A stretch of DNA of 64,000 nucleotides from Lamellibrachia satsuma (GCA_033239005.1 BSQZ01000009.1:3218252-3282251); one strand, 5' to 3'; positions 1 through 23,214 are shown, counted from the first letter of the stretch. A program made the numbers and translations. The notes: generated by a model not told the origin, from the letters alone.

Positions 1-475
1 ACCCCCTGTCTCCCTTCTTTGCCTCACCCTTCTGTCTCCCCTCTCTGTTTTATTCTTTCATGTCCCCTCTCTGTCTCCCCCCTCTGTCTCACCCCTCTGT
101 CATCCCTCTTTGTCTCCTATTTCTGCCTCCACTCTCTGTCTCACCCCTCTGTGTCTCACCCCTCTGTCTCCCATCTTTCTCTCCGCTCTGCCATCTCTCA
201 CCCCCTGTCTCCCTTCTCTGCCTCACCCCTCTCTCTCCCCTCTCTGTCTTATTCTTTTGTATCCCCCTCTCTGTCTCCCCCCTCTGTGTCTCGCCCCTGT
301 CTCCCCTCTGTCTCATCTGTCTCCCTTCTCTGTATCCCCTCTCTGCTCACCCCTCCCGCTCCTCTCTGTGTTTCCCCTCTCTCTGTCTCCCCTCTCTGTC
401 TCACCCCTCTGTTTTCCCTCTCTGTTTCTCTGTCTCACCCCTTTGTCTCCGCTTTCACTTTTCGTGCTCCTCTCT
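1..475 (+). repeat. CT-rich low-complexity array in a DDB1 intron
   Basis: Imperfect tandem repeats built on CTGTCTCACCCCT and CTGTCTCCCCTCT fill the first 475 bases. The long open frames here (e.g. 19-663) are Ser/Pro/Leu strings caused by the repeat and are not genes. The stretch lies in the intron before the first visible DDB1 exon at 610 and enlarges its polypyrimidine tract. Confidence 0.9.
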
Positions 476-609
476 ACCAGTCACACTCTCTCCTTCTTTC
501 CCTTCATACGCTCCTCTCCCATTGTCTTTCTATCTCAGCAAGTGCTGTTTTTTTAACGTGTTTCCTTTCTGATCCTGCTCCCCTTCAAGGTCTCTACTCA
601 TGGTTGCAG

Positions 610-11552
<10,943 letters not shown>

Positions 11553-11729
11553 ACAGAAAAAGACACTTGTAGTGCTTGACGTATGGTATTGTGAAACCTG
11601 TGGAGAGAAAGGGAAACACCGGGCCAGGGATCCGTGGGATCTGTTTGGATTCTGGGGAAGGGTGAAAACTGTTGTGGATCGTATAGAAAACTGCCATAAA
11701 ATGACTATGGCCGGTGCTGCTGCTGCTGC

Positions 11730-11785
<56 letters not shown>

Positions 11786-12312
11786 TATGATTTCATGTGT
11801 GTTACTCATTTGTTAAAATGTACAATTTGTTGGCGCATAGAGATTGGCAAAATAGGAGTGAGAGGGACCTCGAAGAGCGATGCTTTGCATTGTTATGGTA
11901 AATCGGTCATACCGCGAGGGTGGTAGCAGTACTGGTAGCGCCATCAAGTGTCATAGTGGTTAGATCACTTGGCAAAGATAGTTTGTGCTCGCTTTCCGCT
12001 GTGTTGTTGGAATGGCATGTTTAGAGGAATATATTAATGTACAGCACATGTATAGAGTTAAGGACGTTTGTGTGTTATTTGTGAACAGGTTACATTTCTT
12101 TTAAAGTTTCACCCACCCATGAGAAATGTATTAAATAATTATTTATATTGGCGCAAGACAACTGCTTTAAGAAATAGTCATCATTATTATGGTCCAGATA
12201 ATTCTTGCTCTTTTTGGGAGGTTTCATGATTTTCTGGAATGTTTAATAATATAACCTCAATTGCTTTGGTTAGTTCTATAAATGAGCAGCATAACAACAA
12301 CTGAACAATAAA
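11553..12312 (+). other. DDB1: DDB1 3'UTR with poly(A) signal
   Basis: The stretch runs from the DDB1 stop codon at 11550-11552 to an AATAAA at 12307-12312. It has a normal AT-rich composition apart from the CTG tract at 11715-11782. The poly(A) site would lie 10-30 bases after the signal; this is predicted from the motif only. Confidence 0.65.
11715..11782 (+). repeat. (CTG)~22 trinucleotide tract in the DDB1 3'UTR
   Basis: About 22 TGC/CTG units with a single CGG interruption, ending in TGTTG. On the sense transcript this reads (CUG)n. It starts 163 bases after the DDB1 stop codon. Confidence 0.95.
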
Positions 12313-12869
12313 CTGAGCATAAAACTTGTAGAAATTACACTATTTTATTACCCATGATCTAAATATTTTGTACCAATAATTCGATTTTACAGATAAATTT
12401 GATTGCAGCAATTATGTTTTGATTGCAGCTGAGTTATGTGTCAGTTTTGTGACTACGTAGTGGTTCATAACTTTATATATGTTTGTTTTGTGACTACCTA
12501 GTGGTTCATAACTTTACATATGTTTGTTTTGTTAAGTGAATCATGACCATTAACTTCATGGGTATGCACTCTGGGAATTAAATCAATCTGAGTTCTTAAA
12601 CTGTGAATTGAATTATTTGTGGTGCAACTGTATTCCATATTGTAGCGCTAACGTCTTTGCCACCTGACAATGAAACGGGTGTGGCAGGTGAACTCTCAAC
12701 AATGGTGGGAGATGGGGGTGGAGACCCCTGCCACACCCATCCGTAATAAGTATCCCATTAATTGGTCATGATTAAGTAATACTTGCTATGTGAGTATATA
12801 TGCCAGGCCTGTCTTCAGGGCTTAGAAAAGAGGGGTTCGGAAAATTAAAAAAATTCTGTACGATCTTGA
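12313..12869. other. Intergenic, no gene seen
   Basis: AT-rich sequence downstream of DDB1. It contains a direct repeat of about 45 bp (GTGACTAC.TAGTGGTTCATA at 12449 and 12490) and a short inverted GGTGTGGCAGG / CCTGCCACACC pair (12678 and 12729). No coding signal is visible. Confidence 0.6.
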
Positions 12870-13395
12870 AGGGAAACAAGTCATGGTTTTGGGTCTATGT
12901 ACGTGTAAGAGTTACTTAGATACATTTGTAACTACAGTTACGATTAACATGCCAGTGGTTTACTAGGAAAACTTTGTAGAAAAGCATTTTCATTTCATGG
13001 GTTGCCCCATACTGTTCGATAACCATATGTCACGGGTGCGGTAGGAAATAATTGTTCACCAAATGATAATCTATTTGTAAAACCTAATCATAGTCTTGCC
13101 AGTAGCATATAACCATGCCATTTGCGCCCAAACTCCTCAACTGGTGTAACATATTTTGAGTCTAGGTTACCAAGTTTTGAGAATTGCACAGACATTTATC
13201 GGTCGCGCTGGTTAACATGGCCACGCCCAGTTAACATGGCAGCGCCCAGTTAACCTGAGATTTGACCAGAATATCCCACTTTTAAAACACATTCTGAGAA
13301 AACCACTGGCTTGACATTCTTGATTGTAGTTGTAAATTATTAGTGTTTATTAACTCTTATGTGCATAACCGCAAAGCCATGACTTTTGTTTCTCT
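12870..13395. mobile_element. MITE with ~110-bp terminal inverted repeats and TTAA-type target site
   Basis: The left end AGGGAAACAAGTCATGG... and right end ...AAGCCATGACTTTTGTTTCTCT are inverted copies of each other. They share the inner motif GCCAGTGGTTT. The flanks read TTGA (left, one change from TTAA) and TTAA (right, 13396-13399). No ORF is present. Its ends resemble those of the THAP-encoding element at 52547-53555, which suggests a non-autonomous relative. Confidence 0.8.
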
Positions 13396-13725
13396 TTAAT
13401 AAACACGAAATGAGCGTACAATAAGTTGGGAAGTCCCGGGATGATTTCTGAATTGCAGTTAACAAATTCTTTCGTTCGAACACCCGATCTCCCCTGCAAG
13501 GACAGGCCTGCTGCTGTACACACAATTTTAACCCTCTTTAAAAAGATGATCTTCGAAGATGAATTCACACATGCGGATTGTATGTGATAAAATCAAAAGT
13601 CAGTATTGTGCCCGAAGAGACTGCTTTCATTAACAGTCTACGCAACCATGTGACTGAGACGCGCATATCGATGACCTTACACAAATATTGTGATCTCTAC
13701 GAAAACGATAAGCAGACCTGGGGTG
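13396..13725. other. Intergenic, no gene seen
   Basis: Unique-looking sequence between the MITE and the GGAATC repeats. Two overlapping short open frames on the minus strand (13340-13568) show no recognisable domain. Confidence 0.5.
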
Positions 13726-14000
13726 ATTCCAACTCCAGAATCGGAATCAAAGGACGATTCCAGAGTCGGAATCGTTTGGAGTTAATTTAGTGGAATCGGA
13801 GTCGGAATCGCTTGGAGTTAATTTAGTGGAATCGGAGGTGGGAATCATTCGGAGTGGAATCGGAATCATTTGGAGTGGAGTTGTAATTGGAATCACATTG
13901 AGTGGAATCGGAATCATTGGGGGTTGGTGGAATCGGAATCAGTTGGAGTGGAGTTGTAATCGGAATCACATTGAGTGGAATCGGATTTGTCATGAATGTC
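13726..14000 (+). repeat. GGAATCGGAGT-type short tandem repeat, block 1
   Basis: Irregular units of GGAATCGGAATCATTTGGAG and GGAGTTGTAATCGGAATCAC. Translation gives ESES-like strings that are repeat artefacts. A second block of the same units lies at 14318-14502. Confidence 0.85.
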
Positions 14001-14317
14001 ACTACTAGTGTTTGCACAGGAAAGTCACAGGTCCTTCCACAGGGGACATGGCTAATTGCAATTTACTTTTATTGGTATTTCACAGCTCACTGGCCAGTCA
14101 CTGCTAGTGTTTGTGCAGAAAAGCCACAGATCCTTTTGAAGGATTAAATCCTTTGGTTTTATTGGCAGTCAGAAGAATCTTCATATGCCTGGTTCAGATC
14201 TGGCCTGGTCATACCTAGACCATAGCTAATTGCAATTTACTTTTACTGATTTCTCACTGCTAGTGTTTGCACAGAATCATACAAACCCTTCTAAAGGATT
14301 AAATAAAAAGTTGTGCT
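14001..14317 (+). repeat. Three degenerate copies of a ~100-bp unit
   Basis: The paired motifs GCTAATTGCAATTTACTTTT and CTAGTGTTTGCACAGAA plus CCTTCTAAAGGATTAAAT recur at about 14008-14080, 14100-14150 and 14222-14305, with insertions between them. The function is unknown. Confidence 0.6.
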
Positions 14318-14502
14318 GGAGTCAGAATCGGAATCAAAAATTGTACTGGAGTCGGAATCGGAATCGAACTAAGACAACTGGAGTTGGAATCGGAATCGCA
14401 AGCCAGCTGGAGTCGGAGTCGGAATCGAACCGATACAACCGGAGTAGGAATCGGAATCGAAAGGCCTGCTGGAGTCGGAATTGGAGTAGGAATCGTTGAA
14501 GC
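14318..14502 (+). repeat. GGAGTCGGAATCGGAATCG short tandem repeat, block 2
   Basis: 12-18 bp GGAGTCGGAATCG units, the same family as 13726-14000. It is followed at 14503-14530 by a tRNA B-box-like stretch on the minus strand (GGGTTCGATCCCGC) without a matching A box, probably a SINE fragment. Confidence 0.8.
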
Positions 14503-14671
14503 GGGATCGAACCCAGGTCTGCCTTACAGATACAATGAAAACTGGTATGCTCATATAATGACAGTTTGTTGTGATTAAATAGTTAATAAATGTAATAATA
14601 GTTAACAGATCCGACCCGTGTTTCCACCACCGGAGATGCAACCCGCGGAACCACTCTTTACGATGGGGCGA

Positions 14672-14755
14672 CTGGGGAGCCGCTCTCAACGCTATTGCCA
14701 CCGGGGAGCCGCTCTCGACGCTATGGCCACCGGGGAGCCGCTCTCGACGTTATGG
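14672..14755 (+). repeat. 28-bp direct repeat, three copies
   Basis: GGGGAGCCGCTCTCGACG followed by CTATGGCCACC is repeated three times with few changes. The sequence to 15065 shows no gene. Confidence 0.85.
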
Positions 14756-15065
14756 CCACTGTTGAGACGACCGGCCAGGTAGAGATCCAAGGAGCTCAAC
14801 AGTACGATAACAACTGTGGGGTATTCCCGCCCTACCCCCACGGGGCGACATTGATGTTGGCATAACACACGACCAACAGCTTCGCCACACGTCAAACCTA
14901 TGTGGGTGTCAACATTTCCTACTAACATTTAATGTTACCATGAAAAGAATATGTATTCTCGATCTGAATTTGATGATATTACAGAAATGATCCTTCATGG
15001 ATCTCACAAAATGGTAAAATTATTGCGACCTTAGTCTGAGCCAAGCCCCGCGTAACCCCAGACAA

Positions 15066-15375
15066 CCAGGGGTAGACGAAATTCTGATCTATGGTTTCAG
15101 TAATACTCGATAGGTGTCACCATTTATGTATACATTCCGCATAGTGTAGATTAACAGGAAAAATTTTCTCTCTCCCTCCCCCTCCTCCTCCCTCCCTCCC
15201 TCCCCCTCCCTCCCTCCCTCCCTCCCCCTCCCTCCCTCCCTCCCCAGGGGTAGACGAAATCCTGATCTATGGTTTCAGTAATACTCGATAGGTGTCACCA
15301 TTTATGTATACATTCCGCATAGTGTAGATTAACAGGACAATTTCTCATCTCCCTCCCTCGCTCCCTCCCTCCCAG
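15066..15375 (+). repeat. Tandem duplication (~177 bp) containing (CCCT)n
   Basis: A block of about 105 bases starting AGGGGTAGACGAAAT occurs at about 15069 and again at about 15246, nearly identical. Each copy is followed by a (CCCT)n/(CCT)n tract (15170-15245 and 15350-15374), so the unit duplicated together with its microsatellite tail. Confidence 0.9.
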
Positions 15376-17525
15376 GGAACATTTTTTTGCATAAACGCCG
15401 GCTACCGTCCACGAAAAGCTACTGACCAACAAGTTGACGTCGTTGCGTGTTCTTAGGTCCGAGTCATACCTGCCTTTGTTTAGGTTTCAGTTCTTTTTGA
15501 TGTAAAACCGGTCTTATATCTTTCCCCAAAGCAACTGGAACATAGCCAATTGGCTCGTGTCGCCTGAATTTGGGCCACCTCGTTACTCTGTCAACAATGG
15601 TCACGGTTGCGTAGCGCATCAGTGCATGGTTTGTCATGGTCACGTGCTCGCCGGTGCAGATCGGTTACTGGCGATGTCTGGGGAATTTCCATGTTTTTAT
15701 TGTAAACAACCAAACATGTAAATACCTATCTATTGCTTCATAACATGAGTAAGATGCGAACTTTTTTTACACCGGTGTCTAAATTGTAAATAATATAAAT
15801 GCTCTATGTATAGCATTGCGGTTAACTCTGTTGATTGTGTAGTATTACCTTGAACTCGCATTCTTCAGTGCAAGATGCCTACGAAATTGCGCAGTAAACT
15901 AATTGCATTGTGGCAATTTCCAAATTTGTTGGCAAGTCACAAACTGTCAATTCAAGTCATGTTTCAAGTAATTGACGTGCAAGTCAAGTCAAATCTCAAG
16001 TCAATGACAACAACACTCAAGTCAAGTATCGACGCATCTCTCTGAATTCCAAGTCAAATCCCAAGTCACTAGGTTTCACCAATCGCCCTGATTGTCTTTG
16101 TTTGTCTGCAGTAGTTTTGGCGGGACATTTAGGCAGATGCAGCCCGCCACTACATTAGCCAATCGTAATAAGTATTTACTAATTAGTGCCTGTCATAACA
16201 ACCCAGTCTCATTTTGTGTACCGTTCGAGCCACCAAACTTGTTGGCAAGCCACAAACTGGCAAGTCAAGTTAAGTCTCAAGTCAATGACCTCCAAAGGCC
16301 ATGTCAAATCTCGAGTTATCTATATGAATTCCATGAAAATGGGCGACTCGAGTCAACGACTCGAGTCAACCCCTACGACTTGGGTCAGCCCCTACGACTC
16401 GAGTTAACAAGTCTGGAAATGCCAAACATCTAAAAAAAATTAGTTTAAATCCGTATCTTTGATACATAACATGCCAGGAGCACGTAATATCGCAATCACG
16501 TGATGCCATCTATCAGGCTACCATATATACCTACGGTCATCAAGCTAAATCCACTTTTGACGGAATTCTAGCATCAAAAGTATTTTCTCTTCGACCGTTG
16601 TGAGTTTTGATTCTGTTTTATACTTGCGTAGTGAACGAAAACACGTACTTCGTCACGATTTGTCCATTTGAAACAAATCCGTATTACAACTGGATACGAC
16701 CGTATTCCTCTCAAAACCCCCGAAATCCGTATTCCACCTACCTCATGGATTGTTATCCATGCCCGACCTCGGGGGGGGGGGTCGTGGATCTAACGAACCC
16801 CCCACTTTTTGTAGAATTTGTTTAGTTGTAGCGTTTTCAGAAATTATCCTAGAAATCCCCGGCCACCCGAACCCCCGGCCACCCGAACCCCCGTTTCCAA
16901 AATCCTGAGAACGGGCCTCATATCTCATATTCCTGTTCAAAGCAAATAGTCCAGAGTCACGCAGACATGATGCAGCTTGTATTGGTTAACAAGCTCGGGC
17001 GGTAACTCCCCTTCCAAACTATCAACTTGTGACAAGAAAGTAGCGCACGCTATGTTATTTTATTTCTTAGTACACTGCTACTGAACTGAAGAAATATGTT
17101 GATTCCACCTAACCTTCAATATTGATTCCGTAAGCTGGTACACATGTCATTGGGACTGTTAAATCACCAGCTACTCAGGTGGATTACCAACCATGTTATC
17201 TGGTGATACCTTCAACACATTACTATGCAACTAGTCACCGGGTCTCGTGTTCAAATGATCACCATGTTCTCCCTGATTCGAAGTATGACCTGTCACCAGT
17301 GTTGAACTTGACACCTGTAGGCGTTCCACATGTTTATCAACGCTAAGCAGACGGTCAAATGTCGTCAACAACACTTGATATAAACGTGGTATGGTATAAA
17401 CACAGTTGTAATAAAATAAAACACACTGGTACTTTTAGTATATCAAAAAGGTTCAGCTCGTCAAACGTAATGTGTATATGGAAGATGTGATCTACACGTA
17501 CACGTCCGAACTAAGCTAAGATGTT
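15376..17525. other. Intergenic, no gene seen
   Basis: No coding signal. It contains scattered CAAGTCAAGTC / CTCAAGTCAATGAC repeats (15930-16070 and 16255-16400), a G9 run at 16770 and a duplicated CCCGGCCACCCGAACCCC (16859 and 16875). Confidence 0.6.
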
Positions 17526-17756
17526 CAGCAACACGTAGATCATAACTTGATGATGGTAGGCCTATAACACGTAGATCATAACTTGATGATGGTAGGCCTA
17601 TAACAAGTAGATCATAACTTGATGATGGTAGGCCTATAACACGTAGATCATAACGAAACGACCGCCACAATTACCTCGCAACATGCTACACGTACACGTC
17701 ACCTAACATGCTACACGTACACGTTACGTAACATGCTACACGTACACGTTACGAGT
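17526..17756 (+). repeat. Two adjacent minisatellites (36 bp x 3.5 and ~24 bp x 3)
   Basis: The first array repeats ACACGTAGATCATAACTTGA plus TGATGGTAGGCCTATA. The second (17681-17756) repeats AACATGCTACACGTACACGT. Confidence 0.9.
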
Positions 17757-17944
17757 TTGGCTGAACTTCCCTGATAATTATGGTAAAACATCCCGACAGT
17801 CGACACCCACCAGAAGTGTTCAGCTGTCCGTCTGAACAACGGACAAGATATGCTACCAAATGCACACCCTATACACATTTAGCTTGCTGTGCAGTAGTCT
17901 GTGTGTCGTATTCTTCAGGTACATACATTTTCCTCTAAATGAAG

Positions 17945-18170
17945 ATTACTTTTAAAGGTACACACTCTGATCGTTGTTATCTTAGAAATCATGTTATATT
18001 GTATAAACTATGTCTGTTCTAACATTTTCACCGTCCAAATGTGTTTTAATGAATTACAATAATTGTTTCCATATAATTTGACAGTTATCTGTTTCTTTTG
18101 AATGTTTCGACCCGAATATCGTGTTTACATTGCATGCTGAACGGCAAGGTTGATATTCATAAATATATAA
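17945..18170 (+). repeat. Dispersed repeat, copy 1
   Basis: It resembles 53800-54010 and, more weakly, 32720-33060. Shared landmarks in order are TCATGTTATAT.GTATAAACTA, AA.TGTGTTTTA.TGAA, ATCTGTTT, AT.TCGTGTTTACAT and TGCTGAA.GG. The type is unknown and no ends could be fixed. Confidence 0.5.
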
Positions 18171-19432
18171 CGATCAACTAATATTTAACAATTGTACGTT
18201 TATGGTGAAAGTTACAATAGTTACAAAAGAGAATACAAATGTATTCTACTAAAAATTAGTGTCATCTAAGTCGTATACCCTTCATCAACGAGGAAGTAGA
18301 GAATCATCTAACTTTACATGATTCCCGGAACTACCTGGTTGTCACTATCAATTTATTATAGGTTGACCGGAATCTCACGCGTCAACAGCATCATCAGCCG
18401 ATTTGGTTATTTTCTTCCCAGACGGTGGTAAACTGGGAGCCAACAGGGAAGTTATACTCGGTCTTCCTGCTAGTGGGCTGAGTCACCTGCCCAGGCCGTG
18501 CTGTCGTACATCTGTCTCACTTCTCAGACAGCAGACACCAGTCTGTGGTTGAAGTACGTCTCCATAAATAGCAAAACGAACTTTTGTCAGGTCAGACGTC
18601 TCTGTAGGACGCCTGACCGTATATTGTCTTATCTAGTAGAGAAATCGGATGGCGAGTAACCCTTGTACCAGAAAGTTAATCTTTATCACCCCCCCCCCTT
18701 ACCTTGATGCTCTGTGGTCAGGTTGTGCGAAATGGACTAGCAAAGTAGGGTAGGGTGGGGCAAGGAGCCCCCGTGGGGTAACAAGCCCCCCTTGTATTTT
18801 CAAGATTATACGTGCGTGATGCCTGTCTCTGTTGGACGAAAGCAATGCTGCCACATAGAGACTACTCTGTCCGAAAGCACACGCAGGCAAAAAACACGGT
18901 TAGTTAAATATATGCATTTTAAGTTTTCCTGCATGTTTGATGTAATATTTTTGTGTTTGTAATTTTTTACTGAAATATACAGATTATGCTTGTTGTTATG
19001 CTAGTTATTGTTATATTCATCATTAGTGCATATAGCTTCATTAATTTTTACAAAAACGGGCGATAATGAGTATTAGCGCGGGAATTGACATTTGTATAAA
19101 TAATGCATGCTGGGGGCAAGAAGCCCCCTTACAGTGCGGGGCAAGACGCCCCCGAGAGCGTCTTGCCCCGCAGAGTGGGGCGTCTTGCCCCACGTGATTT
19201 GGTCAACGTATAATCGTGAGTAGGTAATTGAAACGTTGTATATTGTTTTGTAATGCGGGGGTGATAATTCGTAGTGCACAGTATTGCTCAATTACTATGT
19301 AGGCAATGTTTTTAAGGTTCAGATCATACGATCAGTGCGGAATGTCTTTCACAACTTATCGAACATAATATTTGCAGACTTGTGTGAAGTATGCAGATTG
19401 CTTGTTTAATGAACACGTAATTTTGTTCAGAC

Positions 19433-20766
19433 ATGGTTCGCACATACAAGCGGAAGACGGAACGGGGTGCGTACGGTGATGAAACGCTGAAAGCTGCACT
19501 TTTAGCTTTGGAAGAACAGCCGCTGAACGGCACATATCTACCACCAATGTTCATCTTTCCGAGAAAGAGAATGGTGGCATCGCTGATGATAGGTGCGCCG
19601 TATCAATCTGTTGGCTACTGCAGTCCCAACGGCTGGACGGACTCTGATCTGTTTGTGAAGTGGTTGGAACATTTTGCCAGTTTCACGAACGCATCAGTTG
19701 GCGTACCCCAGATCGTAATCCTCGATGGCCACCACAGTCACAAGACTCTGGCTGCAGTAGAGTATGCAAGGAGCCGTGTGATTACCTTAATCACACTGCC
19801 ACCACACTGCACACATAAGATGCAGCCGTTGGACAGGTCGTACTTCAAGTTTCTGAAGAGTACATATAACGCAGCTGCTGACAGCTGGATGGTTGCCAAC
19901 CCCGGAAGAAGAATCGATATTCGGAAAGTCCTTCCTGCGATCCGCCACACCAGACAAAGCCGTGGCTGGCTTTCGGACGTGTGGACTTTGGCCATATGAC
20001 GCAGACATCTTCACCGATGAGGACTACGTTGCCTCTGCGGTTACTGATGAGGACGCCTTGCCGCCGACCACCGGATCATCGACAGCATTGCCGCCGATCG
20101 CTGGATCATCGCCAGCCTTGCCGCCAACTGCCGGATCATCCACAGCCTTGTCACCAACTGCTGGATCATCAACAGCCTTGCCGCCAACAGCTGGATCATC
20201 CACAGCCTTGCCGCCGACTGCTGGATCGTCAACAGCCTTGCCGCCGATCGCTGGATCATCGACAGCCTTGCAGCCAACTGCCGGATCATCCACAGCCTTG
20301 CCACCGACTGTTGGATCATCAACAGCCTTGCCGCCGACCGCCGCATTGTCAACAGCCTTGCCACTGACACACGAGTTGGTCAGTGACCTCATAGAGGAAC
20401 TGTCGCCAAGGCCAAAACTTTCCCGTCCACGCCCGAGGTCACGTGTTGCCATATCAGCCGCGGTACTGACTTCGTCTCCTTACAAGCGCAAACCTGTTGA
20501 TCAAGAGTCAGCTAAGGGGAAGGCGAAGCCAAAGGGGAAGTCACGAGGGACAAACAACAAAAACAAGGACGCAGTGAAGAAACCAAAGAGAAGACACAGA
20601 GTCAGCACCAGCAGTGAGGAGGAAGATTGGCCCTGTGTCATTTGCGGCGAGCCGTTCGTGAACAGCAGATCTCGGGAGGTGTGGTTGCAGTGTCAGTTGT
20701 GCCAGAAATTGCACGCCAGGACTGCGATGTTTCATATGTCCAAACTGCGAGTCCGGTAGTGACTGA
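19433..20766 (+). pseudogene. Degenerate pogo/Tigger-like transposase with C-terminal zinc finger
   Basis: The N-terminus MVRTYKRKTERGAYGDE matches the psq-type HTH start of pogo transposases. At about residue 26 it jumps into the DDE_1 domain (TYLPPMFIFPRKRM, then ILDGHHSH with the second catalytic Asp, then LPPHCTHKMQPLD with the third). The rest of the HTH and the first catalytic Asp are therefore deleted. A frameshift at about 19910-19930 separates NPGRRI from IFGKSF..AT...AVAGFRTCGLWPYDADIFTDEDY. Next comes a 10-residue LPPTAGSSTA repeat (about 11 copies), a Lys-rich stretch, and a finger CVICGEPF...W.QCQLC. A second frameshift near 20712 separates this from the final CFICPNCESGSD-stop. 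The deletion and two frameshifts make it inactive. Confidence 0.88.
20060..20370 (+). repeat. 30-bp coding minisatellite in the transposase
   Basis: About eleven 30-bp units (CAGCCTTGCCGCCGACTGCT plus GGATCATCAA) encode ALPPTAGSST. The period keeps frame, so all forward and reverse frames are open. It acts as a linker between the DDE domain and the zinc finger. Confidence 0.9.
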
Positions 20767-21234
20767 ACGATGGTGCCAGTTGCATACAGTTACATAACTT
20801 GAATTCTTGTAAAGTTATGTCACCTGACAGTCCTGACTGTCCTGGCTGCATGTAAAGTTCTGTTATCTTACTGTGAAGGAGTGTCGTAATACTGTAGGTT
20901 AGTTGTTTGTTTTGGATCAGATAAAACATACACTCCATTTTCACGTTTCTCGCAAGTTTGTTTCATTTCAATATTCGTATTTTATACAATGGGACCTTCT
21001 ATGCCCCATAGAAGTGGGCGTCTTGCCCCAGGCATGGGGTAAGACGCCCCATTTGGAAAATATATTTAATTAATGATTATAAAAAGTTAGTGTTGTCAAA
21101 TGTCACTAATGTTTTGGTAATACGTAGCATAACCACACGGCAATCGTATGACAGCTCAATGACGTCAAAATGTTAAGAGTATGAATAACTACGCCCATTT
21201 TCCCTTAAGGGGGGCTCCTTGCCCCACCCTACCC

Positions 21235-21781
21235 TACTACCACATTTAGAGCGCAACGTGCGCCCTTGCAGCTACGTACAACTGACGCACTGGATGATTA
21301 CATCTACTTGGTCGAACGGTTGTTCAACCTTACACTAATGAACTGTTGAAATAAATACTTGATTACGTGAAACAGACGAATGCCGTTTCGCACAACACCA
21401 GCAAATGGTTAAATGACGGCTGTCTCAAAATGTCACATTGAACGGTAATTATCCACTGAATTATATGTGCCAATGCAGTCACGTCGGACCGAAAAGTCTG
21501 AAAACACAGTTAATTATATTGATCAATATTATACTATGCTTTTCTGTAGAAGTTGTTTAGCTAGTTAGTTTGTTTGTGTGTTTGTTTTAATACAACTCGT
21601 TATACGTACACCCAATGTGTCCTTTCGAATTATCCACTGTAGAATTACCATGTAGCTTCACAATGCGTAATTCTCTTATTTTATAGCATTTTCTACGTAG
21701 CAAAATCCTAACTCTAACATCTTAACATCCATTTTGTCTAGGTATGTACTGCTACCAGTATAACATTAAGATTTCAAACAG
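21235..21781. other. Intergenic, no gene seen
   Basis: AT-rich flank of transposon A with no repeat structure or coding signal that I recognise. Confidence 0.5.
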
Positions 21782-21975
21782 TAAAGGTAAATGTGCGTTC
21801 TTATATAACACGGTATCCAGTCCTTGGGACTGTTCAAAACACTTTACACTTCACCTCCTGGCAGACCTGTTCATTCCAACACTAACTCGACTTCTCTGTG
21901 AACCATTCAGCCACGCTACAATTACTGCGCGAAGACTATTCGTTCACACATATCTACTACTGTCTAGGTACGTAT
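21782..21975 (-). mobile_element. SINE family 1, 5'-truncated copy
   Basis: Read on the minus strand, the end ATATAAGAACGCACATTTACC and the body (GGTCTGCCAGGAGGTGAAGTG, ...TAATTGTAGCGTGGCTGAATG) match 1690-1880. The tRNA head is missing. Confidence 0.75.
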
Positions 21976-23024
21976 AGGACAGTTCGGTGAACGTCTGGTA
22001 ATTAGCTATATGTTAAATGTTTCAATTATGATAGTTTAAGAAGCATTGACAAGAAAACAAAACAAAATCGAATACAAAGCTTTGGGTATATGTTGGTAAT
22101 TAATGGAATATTTGTAATTCGCCATGACTGCTACCAGTAAAGACACGTTATGCAGTGGGCGACTATCAACTGATTGCAGACAAAAAATTATTATGTCTGA
22201 AGACGTTATTGTCGTAACACGTTTTCGTTCGAGAACTTAACGCATAAAGTAAACAGATAAAAAGGAAATACCGTCCTCAGTGACCGACTTCCAGCCGTGT
22301 GGGCACACGCCCACTGATGGAAACTATGCGATAAGGCGTTAATTTTAGATGTCACACCAGTCCAGTGTCACTACGGATGCTTACGCGGCCGTCCTTTGAT
22401 TGGCTGTTTCCTCCACTCCCTCTGGCGGGACTTTCCCCGATCAAGTTCCACGAAAACACGCGCATGAGTAAACATTGCTCAGGTTACGACGGAGCTCCTG
22501 TACCGTGGCCTTGTTCTAAGGCCAGAGTATGCTCCAGACGGAGCGCTATTCAGACCAGTGAATTCTGACACCAGCACCAAAGTCATTGCACACAATCATA
22601 ACAGTAAAGATGGTGTTGATAATTAGGACCGTATTCGAATCCCACGTGTTAGAAACTTCTCGAGAAACGCGTGACTGAAAGTAATGACAAATCGAAATTC
22701 TTGTGCACATAATCGTCATCAGTATGTACGAACTTGCGCGATTATAATTTATGCTATTTCCCATTACGTACGTATCATAAATAAACACCCAACCAATTAT
22801 GAGAAATCGTGAAAGTTTTAGATTAATCTGCACAGCCAGCGATGCTGAGCTCGGGTTTTAGGGGCAGGGCTTTCGTTCGTCGAATCCAAATCCTACAAAT
22901 AATTATAATTTTCCAGAAAATCAACAAGAGAGATACTCCCCGTCACGTGTTGCCAACAAAAGAAGAGTTTGTTTACCTACGCAGGGGATCATTCCGTCAT
23001 TGACATGTCCAGACCCTGCCCGCC
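21976..23024. other. Intergenic, no gene seen
   Basis: Nothing recognisable. The small open frames at 22365-22568 (+) and 22546-22833 (-) have no domain or splice context. Confidence 0.5.
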
Positions 23025-23029
23025 AGACA

Positions 23030-23214
23030 CCCGAAATTCATGTCATGGTTTTGGGCCTACGCAACTATAACAGTTACTAAGGCATAAGCATTTGAAACTA
23101 CAATTAAGAATATCATGCCAGTGGTTTACTAGGAAACCCTTGTTGAACACAAAGCATCTTGATTTCATTGGCCGCGCCGTACTGTTAGATAAACCTACGT
23201 CATGAGTATCAAGG

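Larger units (their letters stand above)
18748..21234 (+). mobile_element. pogo/Tigger-like DNA transposon A, 2487 bp, TA target site
   Basis: Terminal inverted repeats start GGGTAGGGTGGGGC and run about 25 bp identically (18748 rightward, 21234 leftward). Both ends are flanked by TA (18746-18747 and 21235-21236), as expected for Tc1/mariner-pogo elements. Subterminal GGGGCAAGACGCCCC-type palindromes cluster at 19127-19195 and 21005-21050. Inside is a damaged transposase gene. A related inverted copy is at 24784-26347. Confidence 0.88.

Noticed and set aside
11572..11790. Poly-Ala and poly-Leu ORFs
   Set aside because: Both are translations of the (CTG)n tract in the DDB1 3'UTR.
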